Source: JANQKX01 sp039028695 | GTDB lineage: Bacteria > Pseudomonadota > Alphaproteobacteria > Kiloniellales > Kiloniellaceae | Length of the DNA: 5,239 nt | NCBI GenBank assembly: GCA_039028695.1 | Contig: JBCCHN010000204.1 | Span: forward strand, 1 to 5,239 | Direction: 5' to 3' | Shown: one piece after another, positions 1 to 5,239 of the stretch | Layout of the letters: the number at the start of each line of letters is the position of its first letter | How positions within the stretch are numbered: position 1 is the stretch's first letter | Translations under genes and position numbers: made by a program | Notes under the pieces: generated by a model | The model's input: the letters and a program-made list of their open reading frames with translations, nothing else | Database searches by the model: none | What the model was told of the DNA's origin: nothing

Positions 1-2
1 AC

Positions 3-137
3 GACGGCGGCGTGGTCGTACCCTTCTTCGCCAGTTATGTGTTCGCCACACGGAATAATGTGGCGCACGAGGACCCCATGGCCAAAAACTGGGATCTGGA
101 CGGCGAGCGCTCAACCGAACGCTGGTGGTTCGCGTAA
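3..137 (+). CDS. Peptide ABC transporter substrate-binding protein, C-terminal end (partial)
   Basis: This is the 3' end of a gene that begins before the window; 44 codons remain before the TAA at 135-137. The translated tail contains 'VVVPFFASYVFA', then 'NNVAH', 'NWDLDGER' and the terminal 'ERWWFA'. That succession is characteristic of the C-terminal lobe of family 5 extracellular solute-binding proteins (DppA/OppA type, SBP_bac_5), and the 'RWWFA' ending is common in alphaproteobacterial members. Such proteins bind peptides or related solutes in the periplasm and deliver them to a DppBCDF-type permease. The N-terminal signal and ligand-binding lobes are outside the window, so the substrate cannot be judged. 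The gene converges on corA and is followed by two hairpins, so it is probably the last gene of its transcript. Confidence 0.85.
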   Translation, partial: DGGVVVPFFASYVFATRNNVAHEDPMAKNWDLDGERSTERWWFA

Positions 138-148
138 AATTGAGGTCC

Positions 149-176
149 TACCCTGTTTCCATTGGGGGACAGGGTA
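149..176 (+). other. Strong RNA hairpin after the substrate-binding protein gene, no T tract
   Basis: TACCCTGT (149-156) is perfectly complementary to ACAGGGTA (169-176). In a + strand transcript the stem continues with U157-G168, U158-G167, C159-G166 and C160-G165, closing on the four-base loop ATTG (161-164), for 12 pairs in all. On the - strand the two wobble pairs become A/C mismatches, so the hairpin is better formed in the + transcript. It lies 11 bases after the stop codon and is not followed by a run of T. It may therefore stabilise a 3' end or form a compound terminator with the next hairpin. The role is inferred. Confidence 0.5.
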
Positions 177-180
177 TGAA

Positions 181-218
181 AAAGAAACCCGGCTCAGTCA
201 TGGGCCGGGTTTTTCTTT
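181..218. terminator. Bidirectional intrinsic terminator between convergent genes
   Basis: A nine-pair stem is formed by 188-196 (CCCGGCTCA) and 201-209 (TGGGCCGGG), with one U-G pair and the tetraloop GTCA. It is flanked on the left by an A-rich run (181-187) and on the right by TTTTTCTTT (210-218). This gives a GC stem followed by a U tract in both transcripts. It lies 43 bases after the substrate-binding protein stop and 22 bases after the corA stop on the other strand, so it can end both. Confidence 0.9.
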
Positions 219-240
219 GCTGAAAAAAGCGGAAAAGGAA

Positions 241-1212
241 TTAGAGCCAGCCGCGGCGCTTAAAATAGTAGTAGGGCAGGATCGCCGAGACGACCATGAA
301 CAAAAGCGCCAGGGGATAGCCAATCCGCCAATCCAACTCGGGCATGAACTGAAAATTCATCCCGTAAATACTGGCGATCAGGGTGGGCGGCAGAAAGACC
401 ACGGCGGCTACGGAAAAGATCTTGATGATGGAGCTTTGCTCGATAGAGATCATCCCCAGGGTGGCATCCAGCATAAAGTTTATCTTGCTCGATAAAAACA
501 TACTGTGATCACCCAAGGACTTAAGATCCAGATTTATGGTATCGGCGCGTTTTTGCATGGATTCATCTTCGGTCGCTCGAACCGCAGAATCCAGAAAGAT
601 CATAATCCGAGACAAGCTAAGCAGAGATTCCCGCACCCTGGACGTTAAGTCACCAAAACGCCCGATGCGCACCAAAACCTCTTCAAAGTCGCGGGAGCGG
701 GGTTTTTTGCTCGGTGGCGCAAAAACTTCGTGGGACAATCGATCCATGCCCGTGCCCACGACCTCCAAAAGATCTGCCATTCGATCGATAATCGCCTCGA
801 TTAAGCCGGCGAATGCGGTACGCCCCGATGCACAGAGGGCCGGGTGGCGCGAAATATGCTCAAAATATGTCCGGAAAGGCATCGGATCGGAATAGCGGAT
901 GGTAATGAGACAATCCTGTGTCAGCATAAAGGTGATGGGCGCGGTGATCGGCTTTTCCGTGTCCGCTTGGGATATGATGGTCGCCGTGACCCTTAAGACC
1001 TCCTCGTCCCTGTAAAGGCGGCTTGATGATTCGATTTCTTGCATATGCGCACGGCTTGGCAGGTCAACCCCCAAGAAATCAGCGGCCAAGGCCCGCTCAT
1101 CCATCGAGGGCTCATGCAGGTCGATCCAATGAACCGATTCGTGTGACAAACCTTCCAGAGTTTCGTGGACTTTCAGCTCGTCAGTATCCGTTTTTACAAA
1201 GGCCCGTATCAC
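241..1212 (-). CDS. corA: CorA-type magnesium/cobalt transport protein
   Basis: The 323-residue product has the length and layout of CorA, the homopentameric inner-membrane channel for Mg2+ (also Co2+ and Ni2+). Residues 1 to about 260 form the cytoplasmic alpha/beta and long-helix region, including 'WIDLHEPS' (29-36), the usual position of an early conserved segment. Transmembrane helix 1 spans about 263-283 and ends in the signature YGMNF (283-287), the selectivity loop. 'MPEL' (290-293) follows, then helix 2 (about 298-317), and the chain ends in the basic tail 'FKRRGWL' typical of the E. coli CorA group. The start is GTG at 1210-1212, with GGGGG at 1222-1226 (read on the - strand) nine bases upstream as ribosome site. 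The gene lies 98 bases after the WD40-like gene in the same direction and may be cotranscribed with it. Nothing appears truncated. Ion preference cannot be told from the sequence. Confidence 0.93.
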   Translation of the reverse strand: MIRAFVKTDTDELKVHETLEGLSHESVHWIDLHEPSMDERALAADFLGVDLPSRAHMQEIESSSRLYRDEEVLRVTATIISQADTEKPITAPITFMLTQDCLITIRYSDPMPFRTYFEHISRHPALCASGRTAFAGLIEAIIDRMADLLEVVGTGMDRLSHEVFAPPSKKPRSRDFEEVLVRIGRFGDLTSRVRESLLSLSRIMIFLDSAVRATEDESMQKRADTINLDLKSLGDHSMFLSSKINFMLDATLGMISIEQSSIIKIFSVAAVVFLPPTLIASIYGMNFQFMPELDWRIGYPLALLFMVVSAILPYYYFKRRGWL

Positions 1213-1221
1213 GGTCGATCA

Positions 1222-1226
1222 CCCCC
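1222..1226 (-). promoter_or_regulatory. Ribosome binding site supporting the GTG start of corA
   Basis: Read on the - strand, CTGGGGGTG precedes the GTG start at 1212, with nine bases between the G run and the start. It supports the GTG codon, since no in-frame ATG lies near the beginning of the conserved domain. The rest of the 98-base gap up to the preceding stop codon (1227-1310) shows no convincing promoter hexamers, terminator or riboswitch. Confidence 0.5.
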
Positions 1227-1310
1227 AGGTCGTCGTGTCGTGTTTCCCTAACCTTTAAACCACTCTGCAGCAAAACTATCGCCAAAAGCCTGCCATTAAA
1301 AGAAGGGCCG

Positions 1311-2360
1311 CTAATGGACTAATCCGGTCACATCAACAATGCCAATGGTGGAATTCCACAAGCCGACCGCCAGCTTGGATCCATCGGCGGAAAAATCCAA
1401 GGATTGGATCACCAAGCCGCTTTGGCCTTCATAAAGTTTTTCGCCGCTTCTCGCATTCCAAAGACGCAAAAATCCCTTTTCGTCGCCGGTTGCCAAGAGG
1501 TCCCCCGTCGAAGATACGGCCAGCGCCCGCACCCAATAGGAAGCAAAACCATCGTGGCGCCAGGCCACTTTTTCTTCCATCGTTGACAAGCGCATCAGAC
1601 CTGAACGGCCGTCGCTTTGAGACCCTACCAATAATCCCTGTGCCCGCGGCGTGATGATCAGCCGCCAGAGCCCGAGGATGCCATAATCCTGGCCATAACT
1701 GATGGTATCAGTCAAACGACCTTCCGCCGATGCTTGAAAAAGCTGCACGGCCGTCACATGCTCTGACTGATCCGTGTAGCGTCCGGTCGCCGCCGCAATC
1801 AAGACCCCATCATCGGACAAGGCCAGACCATTGCGAACGGGCATGGTGGTCTCACCCTTTGCCAGGAGAGAACCCTTCTCGCCGTCCCACAGTTCCACCT
1901 CCCGCGTATCTTCATGGGCTATGGCTACCCGATCACAGTCTTCGTCCCAAGCGCCATAGCGAAAGGGCCCGTCAGTAAAGGGCCTGGAGACATTTGTTCC
2001 TATTTCCAAGAGCTGGACCGTACCGTTTTGCGTGAGCAACAAACGCTGTTTCTCGGGACAGAAAGCGAACAGACCATCGGTTTGGGCGAGGGACCTGGGT
2101 TGCCCGCCGGCCAGGCTCCACAATCGGATCGTTCCATTAACCTGCCTGGAAAACAGACGGTCGCGGGAATCGTCGAAAACGAGGTCCAATGCCAGGCCAG
2201 GCGGATCCTCTTTTGCGGAGTGGGGCTGAGGCGTGCCCAAGACAGTCTGGTAAACTACCGGCGCCGCCTCGATGAGCCCGGGGCGATAAATGAGCCACAG
2301 GCTTGCCGCGGCAATCCCGCCCACAATCATCAAACAAACCGCCAACAGGACCTTTTTCAT
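1311..2360 (-). CDS. Membrane-anchored or exported WD40-like beta-propeller protein
   Basis: The product is 349 residues from the chosen ATG (2358-2360). Residues 1-25 are a basic start (MKK) plus a hydrophobic stretch, with no clear signal-peptidase site, so an N-terminal membrane anchor with the propeller outside the cytoplasm seems likely. Seven WD40-like blades can be laid out at about 55-92, 93-130, 131-170, 171-220, 221-270, 271-313 and 314-349. The best are blade 1 ('GTIRLWSL', 76-83), blade 6 ('LLATGDEKGFLRLWNA', 288-303) and blade 7 ('FSADGSKLAVG', 323-333). Seven blades would close a ring. WD40 propellers usually serve as protein-binding platforms; no catalytic motif is visible and the partner is unknown. 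The frame opens upstream to a TTG at 2405, but the ATG at 2360 has AGGTGG before it and puts MKK directly before the hydrophobic segment. It lies upstream of corA and diverges from the transporter gene. Confidence 0.75.
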   Translation of the reverse strand: MKKVLLAVCLMIVGGIAAASLWLIYRPGLIEAAPVVYQTVLGTPQPHSAKEDPPGLALDLVFDDSRDRLFSRQVNGTIRLWSLAGGQPRSLAQTDGLFAFCPEKQRLLLTQNGTVQLLEIGTNVSRPFTDGPFRYGAWDEDCDRVAIAHEDTREVELWDGEKGSLLAKGETTMPVRNGLALSDDGVLIAAATGRYTDQSEHVTAVQLFQASAEGRLTDTISYGQDYGILGLWRLIITPRAQGLLVGSQSDGRSGLMRLSTMEEKVAWRHDGFASYWVRALAVSSTGDLLATGDEKGFLRLWNARSGEKLYEGQSGLVIQSLDFSADGSKLAVGLWNSTIGIVDVTGLVH

Positions 2361-2371
2361 CACCCCCACCT
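2361..2371 (-). promoter_or_regulatory. Ribosome binding site that favours the ATG at 2360
   Basis: Read on the - strand the bases before the ATG are AGGTGGGGGTG. AGGTGG ends five bases before the start. This supports the internal ATG over the upstream TTG (2405) or the ATG pair at 2388-2393, which would add a 12-15 residue extension before the hydrophobic segment. Confidence 0.5.
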
Positions 2372-2531
2372 GTTCCGCTGCTCTTCCCATCATCCGCGAC
2401 ACCAATCCGACCGCAACCTTTTTTTGTCGGTTGTTCTCAATCGTTCGTCAGGAGTGTACGACCACTATGGTCGCACCGGCTCATATGAATAGTGATCGAC
2501 GATCGTCATGATTTGGTCTAAGCCTTGATAG
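2361..2531. promoter_or_regulatory. Divergent intergenic region with two short palindromes
   Basis: This 171-base spacer separates two genes pointing away from each other, so it should contain promoters for both. It holds an inverted repeat GACCA-CTA-TGGTC at 2460-2472 and a perfect ten-base palindrome GACGATCGTC at 2498-2507, either of which could be an operator. I could not find a convincing pair of -35 and -10 hexamers in either direction; TATGAA at 2484-2489 is only a weak -10 candidate for the + strand. No ORF here looks real. Confidence 0.35.
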
Positions 2532-3494
2532 ATGAACAGGCAGACCTTCCAACGCCCGCTTCCATCGAGTTTGCTCCAGCGGCGACCGGACTTCCTGCCG
2601 GTTTTGGCGATTATCCTGGGTGCGGCCATGTGGGGGCTTTTTTGGCTACCGGTGCGCGCCATTGGCGAGGCCGGCGTCAGCCCGGCCTGGGCCAGCCCCC
2701 TGATCTTTGCGGCGGCCTCAATGGCGATCGCACCGGTGGCTCTTTATCGCTTGCGCCACTTCGCAGCCGGAATGAAGAATATTTTCTTGGGCGGTTTTCT
2801 CGCCGGCTTGGCCTTTGCCCTCTATTCCATAAGTTTCAACCTGACCGAGGTGGTGCGGGTTCAATTGCTTTTTTACACGACCCCCGTGTGGAGCACGATT
2901 CTGGGTATCTTGTTGCTGGGCGAGGCTTTGCGCCTCAATCGTGTGTTGGCCTTGCTTTTGGGGTTTGGCGGGCTTTTGGTGGTCTTGGGCGCGGACGGTC
3001 AGTTTCCCTGGCCCCGCAATTGGGGCGATTGGTTTGCGCTTGCCTCCGGCATTGCCTGGTCCTTTGCTTCGGTTCAACTGATAAAAGGCGGCACCAAGCA
3101 TATTTTTGAGAAGACAGCCTTGTTCGTGTTTTGCGCGCTGATTACGTCGGTGATCTTAGCCCTTCTCCCCTTCGACATCGCCGATGCCTTGCCGACACAA
3201 GAGTCTGTGCAAAAAGCCTTGCCGGCCTTGATCATCGTGGCGGTACTGATCGTACCGGCCGCTTTCTTGACTATCTGGCCGACCACCCTTTTAAGTCCTG
3301 CCCGTGTGGGCATCTTGTTCATGTTCGAGATGGTTGTGGGCATCAGCACCGCCGCGTGGCTTACCGACGAGCCCTTTGGCTTGAGAGAGATAGCCGGCAC
3401 GATCTTGATCATGGGGGCCGCGCTAGTCGAAGTGATGCCAAAGCGCGGCGACGCAATTAAAAACGCCGATCCCAAGAAAAATGTCAGCCCATAG
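2532..3494 (+). CDS. EamA/DMT-superfamily transporter (ten-helix inner-membrane permease)
   Basis: The 320-residue protein is hydrophobic, with about ten helices near residues 22-43, 53-71, 85-103, 109-130, 138-154, 167-184, 194-213, 230-248, 257-277 and 284-302. They are arranged as two five-helix EamA repeats. Each repeat ends with the family pattern: 'TTPVWSTILGILLLGEAL' at 116-133, then 'MFEMVVG' and 'DEPFGLREIAGTILIMGAA' around 264-297. Drug/metabolite transporters of this group usually export or exchange amino acids, metabolites or lipid precursors; the substrate here is unknown. The ATG at 2532 directly follows an in-frame TAG (2529-2531), so no longer N-terminus is possible. The ribosome site is weak. 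The C-terminal tail (303-320) is polar and lysine-rich. The last 14 bases overlap the start of the acyltransferase gene, so the two are probably translationally coupled. Confidence 0.88.
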   Translation: MNRQTFQRPLPSSLLQRRPDFLPVLAIILGAAMWGLFWLPVRAIGEAGVSPAWASPLIFAAASMAIAPVALYRLRHFAAGMKNIFLGGFLAGLAFALYSISFNLTEVVRVQLLFYTTPVWSTILGILLLGEALRLNRVLALLLGFGGLLVVLGADGQFPWPRNWGDWFALASGIAWSFASVQLIKGGTKHIFEKTALFVFCALITSVILALLPFDIADALPTQESVQKALPALIIVAVLIVPAAFLTIWPTTLLSPARVGILFMFEMVVGISTAAWLTDEPFGLREIAGTILIMGAALVEVMPKRGDAIKNADPKKNVSP

Positions 3495-4710
3495 GACTCT
3501 GTGGGCAAGACTGCGCCCCTCAAGATCAATGGCCGTCGCTCTTTCCGTGGCAACCTTGATGGGCTACGCCGCCTATCTTTATGGCGGGGCCGGCCAGACC
3601 CTTTACGAATGGTCCAAGTCCTTTGCTCCCTATGAGGAACGGGAATGGTTGGGCATGAGCAAGCGTTATCTCCTGCAATATGGCCATATCTTTTTCCTGA
3701 CCCTTTTGCTCTTCCTCTCTCGCTACGTCTTTGTTGCCGACCGGCCGCTGCCCCTATCCGGGCCCATGGTGGAGAGGGTGGCTAAATACACGATCCCCAT
3801 ATTCCTCATTCACTTTCCGATTTTGTTCTTTCTGGCCGCCGTGACCGATTACAATCGCAGCAGCCCGCTCGACCAGCTCACCTTGCTGGTGGCCGTCTTC
3901 ATACTCTCCATCCTCTTCGGCCGTTTATGCTTTGCCATAAAGCCCCGCTTCGACCGGACGCAGGCGCGGTGGCAAGCTCGTTTGGACGAAAAATTTCCGC
4001 GCCCCAATGACCTTGTCCGCGCCACCTCGCCCCTCAAGATCACCCAATCGCACAGCGATCTCCTGAATTTGGTCAAGATCATCGCGGCCTTTGCCGTGGT
4101 CTTGGGCCATTTCAGTTTTTCCGAATTCACCATCTATAAGATTCCCGGCTTCGACGGCTCGGCCCCACGCTTTGCGGTGCCCGCCTTTTTCATGATCTCC
4201 GGCTATTTCATGATGCTCTCTATCGACCGCAGCCGGGCCGGTGCGGCTGCAACCATCTTCAAGCGGTATTGGAGCCTCTACTATCTCATCGTACCCATGC
4301 TCCTGCTCGTACCGATCTTGGACAATATCGGGTACGCCGCCAACGCGGGCATCTATCGCTATGACGAATACTACGTTTTCCAGCGGGAACAGGGACCGGC
4401 CGGGGTCGTGGACATTATCTCCACCTACGTCAACTCCTTGCTCTATTTGAATGAGTTCTGGATTTACAATCTGATCGGATTCGAGGCCGACGTGGGCGGT
4501 GTTCGGGCCTTCAGCAATGATCCCTATTGGTTCTTGTGTTATCTAATGCCTTTCTCGGTGATCCTGGCCGTGGCACGACTGATGACCGGGACGCGTCGCC
4601 TTTGGATCATGGCGATCTGGTGCTTGTTGCTTGGGCCGCCGGTTCTCCTCCTGGCGCCCCTGTTCTTTTCCGGCTGTCTCGCCTATTACATGCACCAACG
4701 GATAGGATGA
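3481..4710 (+). CDS. Acyltransferase-3 family membrane protein with permuted domain order
   Basis: This 409-residue multi-pass protein belongs to the AT3 family (OafA-like), which moves acyl groups, often acetyl, onto sugars or other envelope substrates. The order is unusual. Residues 1-158 hold four helices (about 18-36, 63-84, 103-121, 132-153) that resemble the end of a normal AT3 domain, including 'YTIPIFLIHFPI' (103-114). A basic linker follows (154-190). Residues 191-409 then resemble the beginning: K199-X10-H210, the conserved R/K-X10-H active-site motif, 'FFMISGYF' (236-243), 'FKRYWSLYY' (260-268), 'PYWFLCYLMPF' (348-358) and 'FFSGCLAYYM' (395-404). Together they supply about ten helices, so the fold could be complete but circularly permuted. 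The ATG at 3481 overlaps the transporter gene by 14 bases; an ATG at 3529 (residue 17) is an alternative start. The stop overlaps the next ATG (ATGA). Acceptor and donor are unknown. Family assignment is firm; permutation is inferred from motif order. Confidence 0.85.
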   Translation: MSAHRTLWARLRPSRSMAVALSVATLMGYAAYLYGGAGQTLYEWSKSFAPYEEREWLGMSKRYLLQYGHIFFLTLLLFLSRYVFVADRPLPLSGPMVERVAKYTIPIFLIHFPILFFLAAVTDYNRSSPLDQLTLLVAVFILSILFGRLCFAIKPRFDRTQARWQARLDEKFPRPNDLVRATSPLKITQSHSDLLNLVKIIAAFAVVLGHFSFSEFTIYKIPGFDGSAPRFAVPAFFMISGYFMMLSIDRSRAGAAATIFKRYWSLYYLIVPMLLLVPILDNIGYAANAGIYRYDEYYVFQREQGPAGVVDIISTYVNSLLYLNEFWIYNLIGFEADVGGVRAFSNDPYWFLCYLMPFSVILAVARLMTGTRRLWIMAIWCLLLGPPVLLLAPLFFSGCLAYYMHQRIG

Positions 4711-5239
4711 AAAGTCACACGATGCCATTTGTATATAAACTGAGCCGGCTGTGCCACTGCGTAGTGATTAGTTTGTTGGCACTTGTGTGGCCGATCAGCA
4801 CACCCGGCGCCATGGAATTGGGCAGCTACCGGGAGTTCACCCTGCATCACGGCGACGAAGGCTCTTTAAAGCATGACGTGATCCTGGTCTTTCACGGCTT
4901 TGCCTCGGCAATGCCCAATGGCACTTACAAAAAACTGCGGAAGATTTTCGGGGATCGCTATTCGGTCGTGGGCGTGAACTATGACTACTTGGATGTGAAA
5001 GCCAACATGACCGAGCTGGATGTGCTCTGGCATGACTTTCTGTCCGATCGCTCAGTGACGGTCATCGGCACATCGCTTGGAGGCTTTTGGGCAGATTATT
5101 TCGCCAACCGTCATGGCATCGAGAAGGTCGTGCTGGTCAACCCGGCGGTCGATCCCGTGGCCGACCTGGCACAGTTTCAAGGAGCCCAGTTCAGCGAAAA
5201 GCGCCAAAAGCACTTTCATGTGTCGCAGGAAGATATAGA
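4707..5239 (+). CDS. YqiA-like alpha/beta hydrolase with N-terminal signal or anchor (partial, runs off the window)
   Basis: The frame starts at ATG 4707-4709, overlapping the acyltransferase stop as ATGA, and stays open to the window end (177 codons plus two bases). Residues 11-35 have basic residues (K11, R14), a hydrophobic core (15-30) and 'TPGA' at 32-35, so the protein is probably exported or membrane-tethered. The mature part is an alpha/beta hydrolase: strand and oxyanion turn 'VILVFHGF' (58-65), nucleophile elbow 'GTSLGGF' (121-127) with Ser123, then 'VVLVNPAVDP' (141-150). The short lid-less spacing and the NPAV segment after the elbow match the YqiA/YcfP (UPF0227) esterase group. 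The acid and histidine of the triad should lie beyond the window. An in-frame ATG at 4722 could also start the protein. Activity is likely ester or thioester hydrolysis; the substrate is unknown. E. coli YqiA, from memory, lacks a signal sequence, so export here is noteworthy. Confidence 0.82.
   Translation, partial: MKSHTMPFVYKLSRLCHCVVISLLALVWPISTPGAMELGSYREFTLHHGDEGSLKHDVILVFHGFASAMPNGTYKKLRKIFGDRYSVVGVNYDYLDVKANMTELDVLWHDFLSDRSVTVIGTSLGGFWADYFANRHGIEKVVLVNPAVDPVADLAQFQGAQFSEKRQKHFHVSQEDI

Noticed and set aside
37..495. A 152-codon open frame on the + strand crossing the spacer and the end of corA
   Set aside because: It runs through the terminator and antisense to the conserved CorA helices; its composition (GGR, HDH, QK-rich) resembles no family, so it is a shadow frame.
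1293..1317. Inverted repeat CCATTA...TAATGG spanning the stop codon of the propeller gene
   Set aside because: Six AT-rich pairs with a 13-base loop are too weak for a terminator, and no T tract follows; probably chance.
1914..2492. A 192-codon + strand frame opposite the propeller gene
   Set aside because: The minus-strand reading has clear WD40-like repeats; the + strand product is low-complexity and rich in Arg, Gln and Pro with no domain.
2724..2731. GCGATCGC, the sequence of the cyanobacterial HIP1 repeat
   Set aside because: A single copy inside a coding region; the gene content does not look cyanobacterial, so it is coincidental.
2525..3109. A 194-codon frame overlapping the transporter gene in another + frame
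   Set aside because: Out-of-frame shadow of a convincing ten-helix DMT protein; rich in Gly, Arg and Cys with no recognisable motif.
3074..3553. A 159-codon minus-strand frame opposite the transporter and acyltransferase junction
   Set aside because: It is antisense to conserved coding sequence and has no own ribosome site or family features.
3481..4710. The acyltransferase as a pseudogene or two broken genes fused by deletion
   Set aside because: The frame is intact over 409 codons, the K-X10-H motif is kept, the helices add up to about a whole domain, and both ends overlap neighbouring genes neatly. A recent decay event is less likely, though only relatives can settle it.

Overview
The window reads like a proteobacterial chromosome segment, most likely alphaproteobacterial. 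The basis is the 'ERWWFA' C-terminus of a peptide-type ABC substrate-binding protein, the CorA type ending in 'FKRRGWL', and the moderately GC-rich codon use. The lineage is an inference from familiar protein styles, not from a marker gene. I see no rRNA, tRNA, CRISPR array, insertion sequence or phage gene.

Layout, left to right. (1) Positions 3-137, + strand: the last 44 residues of an oligopeptide/dipeptide ABC transporter substrate-binding protein. (2) Positions 138-240: a convergent spacer holding two neighbouring hairpins. The second (181-218) is a clear bidirectional intrinsic terminator. (3) Positions 241-2360, - strand: two codirectional genes, first a membrane-anchored or exported seven-bladed WD40-like propeller protein (1311-2360), then a CorA-type divalent cation channel (241-1212), 98 bases apart. 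(4) Positions 2361-2531: a divergent spacer that must hold the promoters for both directions and contains two short palindromes. (5) Positions 2532 to the window end, + strand: a tight operon whose genes overlap. It encodes an EamA/DMT-family transporter (2532-3494), an acyltransferase-3 (AT3) family membrane protein (3481-4710), and a secreted or membrane-anchored YqiA-like alpha/beta hydrolase that runs off the window (4707-5239).

The most unusual item is the AT3 protein. Its order is inverted relative to the family. The segment that normally ends an AT3 domain (helices around 'FLIHFPI') comes first, and the segment that normally begins it (the K-X10-H motif, 'FFMISGYF', 'PYWFLCYLMPF') comes second, joined by a basic linker. 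Read this way the whole ten-helix fold is present but circularly permuted. Its reading frame is intact and overlaps genes on both sides, which argues against a decayed fragment. With a small-molecule or lipid transporter upstream and an exported esterase-like protein downstream, the operon could handle an envelope or secreted acylated substrate, but no substrate can be named from the sequence.
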